64,000 bases of DNA, from contig WNYE01000019.1 in assembly GCA_021396245.1 (NCBI GenBank), positions 62,001 to 126,000 of the forward strand, written 5' to 3'. The notes below the pieces were generated by a model. It saw only the letters and a list, made by a program, of their open reading frames with translations, was not told the origin of the DNA and ran no database searches. Shown here in pieces: positions 24,201 through 33,452 of this stretch. Position 1 is the first letter of the stretch. Every line of letters starts with the position of its first letter. The DNA is from Sporothrix humicola. Lineage: Eukaryota; Ascomycota; Sordariomycetes; Ophiostomatales; Ophiostomataceae. A program made the position numbers and the translations under genes.

Positions 24201-24925
24201 GCTGGTCGGTCTGCTCGCGCTGGTCGCCCACAGGGCTGAGATTGTTGATGATTCGGGAATTCTGTGAAAAAGACATGAATTGTTAGATAGCCACAACTTG
24301 ATAGATTGTTCTGAGAGACGAAGGAAAGGCAAGTACTCACCATATTGGTTATGCGTTCCAATTTATTCAATGTGTCCTGTTGTTCTTTGGATGGAGGAGG
24401 GAAGCGGCGTCTCAGGTACCACGACGGCGACCCTTTGACGATGCGTGGCTCCAATGGCTCCAATGGCTCCAATGCCTTTGGCTCTGCCGTTGGCACTGTC
24501 TTTGTCTCTGATTTCCCACGCGAAGACCTGCTCAAAGGAAGATGGAGACTTTCGCGAGTGACGACGACGGATCGTAGTTCAGCGACAACAGCGTCTCGAT
24601 GAAGCTGCCGTTCCCAAGGGCGAGGAGAACCAGTCAACAGGTCTCCAGGCGGCTGCACAGAATTTCCAGAAGATTGAGGCTCCGGGACTGAATCTGTGTG
24701 GATCAAATCGTCGTCCTTCAAAAACGGCCAAAACTTTTGATCTAGCAGGTTCTCGCCGCCGTATAGAGAAACGTCCTGTTCCGGTGCTGATGCCTCGTCG
24801 TCGATGTCAAGCTGAAATTCCAAAAGCTGAGACGGGTCAGATGGGGTCGGTATTTCAATGTCGTCGACAATATCGTCCATTAACTGATCGATCGATTGAT
24901 CGGGCTGGGTTGGGAGAGAAGACAT
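21211..24925 (-). CDS. Conserved-looking fungal protein of unknown function, 1211 aa
   Basis: Complement(join(21211..24261, 24341..24925)). Exon 1 (195 codons) starts at the ATG at 24925; the intron runs from a GTGAGT donor at 24340 through a CTAAC branch to TTCACAG ending at 24262, phase 0. The sequence upstream of this ATG is hydrophobic only because the leader is pyrimidine-rich, so I take it as 5' UTR. Residues 1-195 are acidic and disordered with an LEP repeat. The middle (about 200-800) looks folded and helical, with 'TNWLLCYSSTILRESGFAKF', 'KIRYVLDLGPSTDFD' and 'DVLPEECLTIAWNVKLPVVA'. These remind me of a broad, uncharacterised fungal family, but I cannot name a domain. The C-terminus is Ser-rich and then strongly acidic (runs of Asp). 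No signal peptide, membrane segment or catalytic motif is visible. Function unknown. Confidence 0.8.
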
Positions 24926-27436
24926 AAAGAAGACAAAAAGACAAGAAAAGGCTGCAGGCTGAAAAAGGCTAAAACGTAACAAGTGTGGTGGTAAGACGTC
25001 AGGCAACCGCGCAACAAAAATATTGGATGCTTGCTCCTTGTGCAGGAAGGAATGGTGGAGAAGATGATCAACGGAACTAAGAACGAAGAAGCTAAGAGGA
25101 AGGAAGGAACGAGTCAAGAAGCAGAACACGACGAGGCAAATAAAAAGGTGGCTCGACGGAGCAAAAGATCAGTGAATGATTGATGGGGCAAGAGCGAAGA
25201 GAAGGGAATGGGCAACCTTCACGTGTGCTAGGCATCCACGGCCACAGGCTGCAGCCAGAAACGCAGACAGAAACGCAGCCAGAAACTGTCCCAGACAAGT
25301 CTGCATCCTACACGAGGAAAGAGCCTCCTAGGCCTCCAATCCTATGATGGTCGAGATCCTGCCCAGTTCGAACAGAAAAGCGGGGCAATAAAACGGCATG
25401 CGGCTGTTACAGTTGGGTGAGGGTGAATCGCTCTTGCCATTGGAGGGACGAGGGGACGAGACGAGGAGGGGTCTTTCTGCGAAAAGGCAGGTACGACGTA
25501 CGAGTCACTGAGACAGATTTTACGCTGTGCAAGTAAGGGAAGAATCCACGTTGGGATTTAAAATCTAGCAGGACAAACAAACACAATGTAAATGGACTGT
25601 TTACTTTCGACCAACCTGACTCACAGCCTTATGGGAAACGGTGCCAGTGACGCGACACGCTAAAACTATTCTGATCTCACCAAGCTGTCAAAAGTTCAAG
25701 GCGCCTTCCGCCCCAAGACTTTTAGGTGGATGAGGGCCTCGTTCTTCCCGGGGCAGGGGCCGCTCTGGTGCTCGACCACTGAAGCCGAAAAAGGAAGGCG
25801 GGGCATTCGTGTTACTGGTAGCGGGCTGGCTGGCTGGCTGGCTGGTTGGCTCGACTGGCTCGACTGGCTTAGATAATAATACCAGTGGCCACAGGCAAAA
25901 GGCACAGAAAATGGAAAAGAAGAAGAAAAGGCTGACGACAACGGTACACACAATTGGGTTACATCATTCTGATAGCGGGACGTTATCGAAGATAGAAAGA
26001 ACACTGAAGGCGAGAGAAAAGATAAGCACATGCAGCTGATTGCCGTGCCGTCAGCCGTCGCGTGTTTCTTTCGGCGAAGAGAGTAAAGGTGAGATGTAAG
26101 CTGGGCATGACATTGACTAGAGAGAGAGTTAAAGTAATGATATTTTAGAAGAAAGAGAGGGAGTCGACGACAAAAGCGCATTGGGAGCAGTGCCACTTTT
26201 CGCAGAAGTGAAAGCTGGGGAAGGTGCAGACCGATAACGATCCGCCTCAAAATAGGAAAGAATAGCCGTTGATGCCAATGCATGTGCAGCTTCCGAAAGC
26301 TATCAAGATAAGATGTGCCAGAACAGACTGGGACAAAACAATCCTTTTCCAATTGTCCAAGTTCAATCCGAGGAAGGAACGACCAGTCGTGGCCTCAGAA
26401 GCTGTAGACCGACGTTCCAGACCGAAGACCACTTCTGGCACAGTTCCTTCTTATTTTCTTCTTTTTTATTCCAAAGGCATGGCCAAGAGGCTGGGCGCAG
26501 CCGACCCAGCGGATCCCAGCGGGTTTCGTATGCACTGGGGAGGGGCAAAATGGAGCACGCGACCAGAAAGAAGCACAGCGACAGGGCGAACAGACGAGGT
26601 ACAAGTGTCCCTACAGAGGAGACTTACAGGCGACGCTACCCGGCGCCGAGCTAGCTGGGGACGCGCCTCCTCCACGGGGAAGAGCGGTGGTGCAGATAGC
26701 GTACATACAATGGGCAGGAGCGGAAAAGTTAACCCCAGGTCGAGCCCATTGAACCCCAACAAAAATAAGTCTAGACAACCCAGACAGAAGGAAAGAACGA
26801 CTGGACGTGACGAAGAGAAGGAAGGAGCTATTGGGCGACGAGGGAGCAGACGAAAAAGACGAAAAAAAGGTGAACGCAGTGCCGCAAAAAGTGTGCGCCT
26901 AGGCCAAAGAGCATGGGTTACATGGCGCGGAGAGAGTAGCATTGCAGAGGAATACCGAGGGCAAAAGGTGAAAAGAGAAGAAGAAGATAGAAAAAACGTA
27001 AGACGTGTGAGCTTCAAACACAAAAAGTTAAAAAGGAGAAAGAGCAAAAAAGGTACGCCATAGAAAAGGTCCGCCGTTGGGAAAGAGCAAAAAGGACAAA
27101 AATGCCGATCTCAACGTCCGTTGCGCCTTCCTGTTCTTTTCTCACCCTTTGGTCTAGTTTAGCTCCCCTGGTTGTTTCTTTTTCTGGAGACCGGTCGGCT
27201 CTGGTCGTTCTTTTTCGCCTTCTTATCTCCTCCCCTCCCTCCTTCCCAACTCTTTTCTTGATCGATCGATCTCTGACGTCGTCCAAAAAAGCAATTTCTG
27301 TCTCTCTTCTCTTCTTCTTTCAACAACAGGCATCACCCATCAACACAAACCCATCGGCAGCCTCTGCGACCATCTCGACATCAACATCACGCGACTCTCT
27401 AATAACATCACACATTCCACACTCCACACAGCAACA
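24926..27436. other. 2.5-kb intergenic region with divergent promoters
   Basis: The left end (24926-25170) is purine-rich on the + strand, the leader of the minus-strand 1211-aa gene. A TACGACGTA copy is at 25492-25500. Purine-rich DNA from 26700 to 27060 gives an open Arg/Lys-rich frame that I reject as compositional. 27100-27330 is pyrimidine-rich and probably the leader of the microprotein gene. A GGCT tetranucleotide run lies at about 25822-25850. Confidence 0.55.
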
Positions 27437-27725
27437 ATGGCCACCGCACCTCCAAAGTAAGCTTTTGGCTAGCATCGATTGTTTTCAGCTTTCTCGTTTC
27501 TTTTTTCGGTTGTCCATCGCTAACTTTTGCAGCCGCCTCCGTACAGTGGCCGTGATTGCGGCCGTCGCAGCCGTCGGCATCGGCTACACCGTGCGCCGCA
27601 ACTCGAACCGCCTGCGCGACAACGAACTGGCCCAGCAGCGGGCGCGGACGGGTTCGGCAACGCCGGCGACCTCGGGTTCACCAAACTTGTACGTCAGCGT
27701 CGACCGGAGCGGCGGCGGTATTTGA
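27437..27725 (+). CDS. 70-aa single-pass membrane microprotein, conserved-looking
   Basis: CDS join(27437..27456, 27533..27725). The first exon is only 20 nt (six codons plus two bases). The intron runs from GTAAGC at 27457 to TTGCAG ending at 27532, with a CTAAC branch at about 27521; without splicing the frame stops at once (TAA at 27458). The joined protein begins MATAPPNRLR. It has one hydrophobic helix at residues 11-27 (TVAVIAAVAAVGIGYTV), then a basic and polar stretch, and ends in YVSVDRSGGGI. A short N-terminus, an Ala/Val/Gly helix and flanking Arg residues fit a small inner-mitochondrial or ER membrane protein. I recall similar 'DRSGGG' tails in short fungal proteins but no function. 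Confidence 0.65.
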
Positions 27726-28919
27726 GGGCAGCATGCGACAACAAACTGGGCTTCTGCACTTGGCTGCGGCTCCGATACGCCATCCAAACATCATACGATC
27801 TCATCACACGACGCAGGCCCCCCAGTCGACAGCTGTTTGCGTTTAACAAAGGACAGCAGCACTTGCGATAACTACGGCAAACGGACAACACTAATCATTT
27901 CCACGGCGTTACTTCTTTTCGACTGCTTTCTCGATTTTCTTGGTCTTTTTTTGTCGACTTTATTTTGGACATCTCCTCACATTGCTGGATTGTACTGGTT
28001 TCTGCAATGATTTCGCATTGGATTTCGGCTGCTTTTGCTTCGCTTTACAATGGTTTTTGGTACGACTTACAGGACGGATGGGAAGAATAGGAGGAATTGG
28101 TAAAGGACAACAAAAGGGAACACGGTCTCTGCTTCGACGACAATCGGAGGAAACTCGGAAACAAAAAGGCTCTGGAAACAGGAGGACAGGATAGCAAGAC
28201 ATTGGGATTGAAAGTTGTGGAAGGTGGAAGGCTGGACATTTCCGGGGTATCATTGGGAGCACTGAAAGCGGAGGATCCGGGGAAATGGGGGCGGATGCAT
28301 ACACAGTAGATGCATGGGCGGGGCGAGCCAGTGAGGTGGCTACGGAGAGGGGAAGCCTTGGGGAGTCTTGTTGTGCCGGACAAATGGCCGAACTGGGATT
28401 ACCGATGGCGGCCGTCGGCTTTGTTTCCCAATTCTTATATGTACATAGACATTTCTCGGTTTGTTGTTCTTTTCTTTTTTTCGTCAAATAAATTGATATT
28501 CCAGGATCACGATTTGCTAAACAACGGATATCTCGAACGCAACCACGCAGCAAATGCTGGATTATAGGTAGGGATGTGAGCTGACAATGCGAGCGGATAT
28601 ACAAAACATTTGAACAAAGTTGAACGAAAAAACGAAAATAGCAAATCGAAAAACGCAATTGGACTCGGAGGAGATCTGTCCCTCCATGCACGGAAAACAC
28701 AAAAACGCCATGAAGAAACCCAGCCAAAACGATGCAGACAAAATGCAAAGAAATGCCAACAAAAACCCGCCCATACTGAAACAGAATAACAGAACAACAA
28801 AACAAAACAAAACAAAATCGATAAAAGCAGAAATATTACTCGACATGTTAGTGACAGCCGACAGTACCGGATCCAGTCCGGCACATATATTAGATCGATG
28901 ACCTAAGTCACCTTCACTT
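27726..28919. other. Convergent region between microprotein and channel genes
   Basis: 1.2 kb between two facing stop codons. T-rich after the microprotein (27900-28050), A-rich before the channel stop (28600-28830), as expected for two 3' UTRs. No coding stretch recognised. Confidence 0.6.
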
Positions 28920-31900
28920 CTACATCCGGTAGAAGCTCTCGCCGTCGTCATCGTCCGACACAACCGTCGTCCGCCGCTCGACTTCTTTGCCTTTGGCCCG
29001 TCTCGGGACGCGGCTTTGGCTTTGACTGGCACTCTGGCTCGGGCTCTGGCTCTCACTGGCCTCGTTACTGTCACCACCGACTGGACGGACTGCCGGCCGC
29101 ATGACACCGGAGCTCACACGCGGCAAACTACTCGGACCCGGCGGCGACGACATGCCGAGGTTGGAGAGAGTGGCAGAGATGGGGATGCGGCTGCCGGTGG
29201 GGCTCTTGGGAGTATTGGTTCCGGTGCCGGGTGTAGCGGCAGGTGCAGGCGTGCCTGTCGCTTGTGGAGTGGCCGTCGTGACTGTTGTTAGCGGGGTTGG
29301 TGTCGTTGTGGTTGTCGTCGTTTGTGGTGGTGCCGGCGTTGGTGCCGACGGCCCCAGGACTGTGGGCATTCGCGAGAGTGCCGGCGCTGTTGCTGTCCGT
29401 TGACTCGGCCCCGCCCCCTGCACGGGCCTCGGTGCCGGCCGTGTCTCGTGGCCGTGGCTGCTCGTCTCACCCTCGGAGCTCGACACGGCGGCACTCGCGC
29501 GCCCGCTCACAACGGCACTGGTGCGTCCACTCCGACTGAGACCGATCGCCGTGGCCCGCTCGCTCGCCGCCGCACTGACCTGTCCGCTCGCCAGGGCCGC
29601 CTGCTGTTGTTTTTGCAGCGACCGCAGCTCGTGCACGACATCCGTAAAGCTTTCCTCGAGCGTCTTCATGCGGGCTAGTACAAGCCGGCTCATGCGGTCG
29701 CGGTCGCGGTCATTCTCGCCGGCCAGAGCGAGGTTGGCCGTGGCGCGAGCGTTGTTCATGGCGGTGGCGAGGGCGAGCTGGGAGGTAAAGCTGCCGGGCA
29801 AGACGACATCGGGCGCACCGAGCGGTGGGCCGACGGCCGATTCGCTGAGAATGCCCGAGGCCGACACGGCGGCGTCGTCGGAGCCCATGTCAAAGGACGA
29901 GAGGCGGCGCTGCTGCTGGAGACGGCGGACGGGCGTGTCGGCGATCATGGCGGCGGAGTTAAAGATCGCGGCGGCGCGGCTGGCGGCCGTGGACGACTGA
30001 GTTGGTTCGCGGGGCGGCATAATGGGACGAGGGCGGGTCGTGGACGCGCCCACAAGAGGATCTTGCGACCTTCTCGGCGACCGGTGGCCGGCCGTCGTGG
30101 GCGTTCCCGGCACAGCAGCGGGCGTGTTGTGGCGGCTGGACAGGGGTCGGCGAGAGGACGAAGGGTGTCCGGTCTTGGGCGACGGCGGGAAGAAGAGCGC
30201 GCCGGGCGACTGGCGCAGTCCCAGAATGGCCTCGCTGCTGCTGTCGTTGTCGTTGTCGAGGTCGGCATTGGGCGGGTTGTACAGGATGGTGTTGCTCGAC
30301 AGAGCGCGCGAGTGCAGCGCGCGTCTCGACGGATTGGGCTTGGGCGGGCTTGTGGCACTAGCAATGTGGCCAATGTTGGCCATGCGGCGAGGGCTGGCAG
30401 CCGATACTCCGGGGGCGTTGTTCTCGGCGTCGCTGTCGTTGTCGTCGTCGTCCTCTCCCAGAGCTTTGGACGACTCGGGCGACCGTGCGGCAACATTCAA
30501 GAAGCGCGAGGCCACGGGCGTCGCAAAGAAGTCGCCGCCGTCGTCATCGTCGTTGTCATCGTTGTCGTCATTGTCATCACCATCATCATCCTCACCTTCA
30601 TCGCCAGCATCCCGCCCGCTCTGCCGCGACAGCATGCCGTCTCGCGAGTGCAGCGGCGTCAAACCGTGGCCGCCCGTGTTGGTCGCCTCGTCCTCTTCGT
30701 CGTCGTCGTTGGTCACGAGCTCGTCGTCGCCCTCGGCGTCTGTGTGGTCTTTGAACGCGGCCTCGAACGGGCTTCTGTGGTGGGGATGATGATGGTGGGG
30801 GTGTGGGTGCATGCCAAACATGCGCACGTCTTGGGTGAGACCGGGCATTGCCGATAGTGACATCAGGTCGGCCGGATCGCTCGCCGTCGACCGCACCTCG
30901 GACATGTGCCGGAACCGGTTTGACCCGCCGCGTTCTCGGCCTCCAGCACCTCCTCCGCCAAACTGGCCGCTCAGGGTGTTAAGGTTGACACTCATCCGGC
31001 GCTGCCACTCGTGGTCGGTCCCGCCGCGCTTGTCGATCGTCGAGTAGCCCGTGCCGTCGTGCTGGTCCATCCAGTTGCGGATCGCCGTCTGCGTCTTGCG
31101 GCGCTCGTTGCGGCGCTGTGTGCGCAGCGTGGCAATGTCGGGCGTGCGCCGGAACACCTCGTCGAGGGCGCGGTCTTTCTGGAAGCCGACGACGGACTCT
31201 TCGCGCAGGCGGATGCTGGGGCTGAAGAGGACGGGGCGACTGCCCGGGTCGGCCAAGGAAATGCCGCGGTGGCGGCGGCCCGTGATGCGTGCATGGTTGT
31301 TTTCGACGAGGTCCGTCGGCTCGTACATGAACGGCGCCAAGAAGAACTTCTCATAAACGAAAATACTGAACAGCAGCGGGAAATGCGTAGCCTTGATGAT
31401 CAGGCGGTTGAGGGCGACAAAGTGCGGCAACGGCATGCAGTACCGCAGCGGCATCAGCATCCACGCAAAGATGTTGGTCGGCGCCACGTACGAGAACAGC
31501 GCATCGTTCTTGACCATGCTGATCGTGTTGATGGCGAACAGGAACTGGTGCTCCTCGTTGGCGTTGGACGCAATGGCCATGAACGAGTTGGTCAGGACGG
31601 TAATCAGGATGGTGACGACGACAAAGTGACAAATGATCAGGAACAGAATGAGCAGCGCTCTTCCTAAAAAGTTGTACGTCGGCCACACCTCCCAGGCGGC
31701 CGGCGTGAAGCCCATGAGCAGCTGGAAGATCATGTAGGCCACGTCGGCCGGGTCGTTTTCCGTGTGCGACAGGGTGAAGAACACGAAAAAGCCCGAGCAC
31801 GACACGAGAATCAGAATAAAGACGGCCGCCAGGTCGACGGCCATGAGCCGGAACGCAATCAGCAGCTGCGAAAAGTACTGGTAGTGGTCCAGCACACTAA

Positions 31901-33452
31901 AGATGCGCGGCAGCAACAGGATCGCGTTGGCTGCCAGTATGTCGTAGGCGCTCTGGTTCCAGCGCTGGGCGTCGGCCAGAAACACGCCGCAGATGCGCAG
32001 CGAGTAGTAAAAGATGAGCAGAAGCAAAATGCCCAGGTCGAAGATGTTCCAGAAGCTCATAATGTAGAGCGAGAAGCCCTGCTCGTTGAAGCCGACCAGC
32101 TCGTCGAGCATGAACCCAGCGCTCCAGAACCAAAAGACGAGCTCGAGCGTCGTGATCCGGCTTGAGTGTTGAACGAGGACGGCCAGGAACAGTCCGATCA
32201 GGATGGCCAGCGAGCACGTCGACAAGAACTGGCGATACCGGGGGACACGTAGTCGTGACAACTTAAAGAGCGAGGCGTTACGTGGATCGTAGAGAGTGAC
32301 TGTGCGACGGTAAGCGGTCGGGGCCGGCAGTGCGTGCGTCCGTGGTTCCTCCTTGATCGGTTGGTGGCCACTCAGTAGAGGCGTCCGTTGGTCGTTGGCG
32401 CTGCTCCGTCGGCCTGCCCGAGGAGCGCCCCGTCGATAAGCCGATGACCCTCCTCCTCCTCCGCCTCCTACTTCGGGCTGCTTGCCGTTGTTGCGGTGCA
32501 GCTGGTCCGCCGACGAGTAGAAGCTGATGGCCCCGTTCCAGATCGCCTCGAGCTGCTGCACGACCAGCGGGTGTGCCAGAAAGTGCTTGGCCGACGCGCG
32601 GATGGCCACTTCGAGCGTCGAGATGCGCGCGGCCGGTGCGCTTCCGGGGCGGCCAGCTGACAGGCCGCCAGACGACAGATTTGCATTTGCATTTTGGTTG
32701 TGAGGCGACGACGGCGGCCCCGGCAGTCCTTGCAGCGGGTTAAAGTCGTACGAGAGCGCATCGATGAGCTCCCGTGTCGTGTACTCCTTCAGCAGCTTGA
32801 TGGCCAGCAGCTCGCACACTTTGGCTCGCGTGTTGCTGGTGCCCGCGTTGCCCGGGTAGAACTGGGCCTCCTTGGCAAACTGCAGACAGTTGGCCATGAG
32901 CGCGTAGAGCGTCGCCCGCGAAAAGTGCTGCGCGCGGATCTGCTGCTGCATCGGCTTCACCAGGAACTGCGACACCTGCGGCGACCGCAGCTGCTCCCAC
33001 GTCAGCGTCGTCTCGGTGCGCGCCTGCACGATGATCCGCATGGCGTGGACAATACTATAAACGGGGAGAGCATCGAGGTGCGAGGCCGAGAAGAGCGGGA
33101 GCAGCTGGGATGAGCGGCGATCTCCGTCCTCGGAGGGCGAGTGCCGGTCATGGCCGTGAAGGTTGTGTCCATGCTGGCGGCGGTCATCGTTGGACTCTTC
33201 GTCCTCGTCGTCGTCGGCTTCTGTGAAATCAGCCGTGGCATGCCGTAAGTGGACATATGCCGAGCGATGTGGGTGTGTGGCCGGGCCTGGCGACGGTCCC
33301 TGCTCCTCGTCGATGGCGTTGTCGTTCTCTTCGTCCAGAACCATTCTCGGGAAGCTGCGCATGTCCGGGTCTGGGTCGGCGTCCGTATCGGACAGCTGTT
33401 CGTTATCGGCAGGCTTGTTGCCGTGCACCGCTCGCAGCAACATGGAAAACAT
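28920..33452 (-). CDS. YVC1/TRP-like cation channel with a very long cytosolic tail
   Basis: Single exon, 1510 aa. Residues 1-120 are acidic and disordered. A soluble domain at about 130-260 ('MRIIVQARTETTLTWEQLRS', 'KLLKEYTTRELIDALSYDF') matches the N-terminal region of fungal YVC1-type channels. Hydrophobic segments cover about residues 405-705: a first helix in 'CSLAILIGLFLAVLV', several more including 'LILVSCSGFFVFFTL', a pore-like 'LLMGFTPAAWEVW', and a final helix 'FLIICHFVVVTILITVLTNS'. It is followed by the hallmark EEHQFLFAINTISMVKND. In yeast, Yvc1 releases Ca2+ from the vacuole on osmotic shock; the membrane used here is inferred. The tail (about 705-1510) is disordered, with an Asp-rich run near 955-972 and a coiled coil near 1254-1290 ('ARMKTLEESFTDVVHELRSL'). 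Budding yeast Yvc1 is 675 aa, so the tail more than doubles the usual length. Confidence 0.85.
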   Translation of the reverse strand: MFSMLLRAVHGNKPADNEQLSDTDADPDPDMRSFPRMVLDEENDNAIDEEQGPSPGPATHPHRSAYVHLRHATADFTEADDDEDEESNDDRRQHGHNLHGHDRHSPSEDGDRRSSQLLPLFSASHLDALPVYSIVHAMRIIVQARTETTLTWEQLRSPQVSQFLVKPMQQQIRAQHFSRATLYALMANCLQFAKEAQFYPGNAGTSNTRAKVCELLAIKLLKEYTTRELIDALSYDFNPLQGLPGPPSSPHNQNANANLSSGGLSAGRPGSAPAARISTLEVAIRASAKHFLAHPLVVQQLEAIWNGAISFYSSADQLHRNNGKQPEVGGGGGGGSSAYRRGAPRAGRRSSANDQRTPLLSGHQPIKEEPRTHALPAPTAYRRTVTLYDPRNASLFKLSRLRVPRYRQFLSTCSLAILIGLFLAVLVQHSSRITTLELVFWFWSAGFMLDELVGFNEQGFSLYIMSFWNIFDLGILLLLIFYYSLRICGVFLADAQRWNQSAYDILAANAILLLPRIFSVLDHYQYFSQLLIAFRLMAVDLAAVFILILVSCSGFFVFFTLSHTENDPADVAYMIFQLLMGFTPAAWEVWPTYNFLGRALLILFLIICHFVVVTILITVLTNSFMAIASNANEEHQFLFAINTISMVKNDALFSYVAPTNIFAWMLMPLRYCMPLPHFVALNRLIIKATHFPLLFSIFVYEKFFLAPFMYEPTDLVENNHARITGRRHRGISLADPGSRPVLFSPSIRLREESVVGFQKDRALDEVFRRTPDIATLRTQRRNERRKTQTAIRNWMDQHDGTGYSTIDKRGGTDHEWQRRMSVNLNTLSGQFGGGGAGGRERGGSNRFRHMSEVRSTASDPADLMSLSAMPGLTQDVRMFGMHPHPHHHHPHHRSPFEAAFKDHTDAEGDDELVTNDDDEEDEATNTGGHGLTPLHSRDGMLSRQSGRDAGDEGEDDDGDDNDDNDDNDDDDGGDFFATPVASRFLNVAARSPESSKALGEDDDDNDSDAENNAPGVSAASPRRMANIGHIASATSPPKPNPSRRALHSRALSSNTILYNPPNADLDNDNDSSSEAILGLRQSPGALFFPPSPKTGHPSSSRRPLSSRHNTPAAVPGTPTTAGHRSPRRSQDPLVGASTTRPRPIMPPREPTQSSTAASRAAAIFNSAAMIADTPVRRLQQQRRLSSFDMGSDDAAVSASGILSESAVGPPLGAPDVVLPGSFTSQLALATAMNNARATANLALAGENDRDRDRMSRLVLARMKTLEESFTDVVHELRSLQKQQQAALASGQVSAAASERATAIGLSRSGRTSAVVSGRASAAVSSSEGETSSHGHETRPAPRPVQGAGPSQRTATAPALSRMPTVLGPSAPTPAPPQTTTTTTTPTPLTTVTTATPQATGTPAPAATPGTGTNTPKSPTGSRIPISATLSNLGMSSPPGPSSLPRVSSGVMRPAVRPVGGDSNEASESQSPSQSASQSQSRVPRRAKGKEVERRTTVVSDDDDGESFYRM

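Noticed and set aside
24926..25129. Upstream in-frame hydrophobic extension of the 1211-aa protein
   Set aside because: It lacks an ATG at its beginning and its hydrophobicity is explained by the pyrimidine-rich leader.
26269..27063. 264-codon Arg/Lys-rich frame on the + strand
   Set aside because: The DNA is purine-rich, which by itself yields Lys, Arg, Glu and Gly codons. No motif, no matching codon bias.
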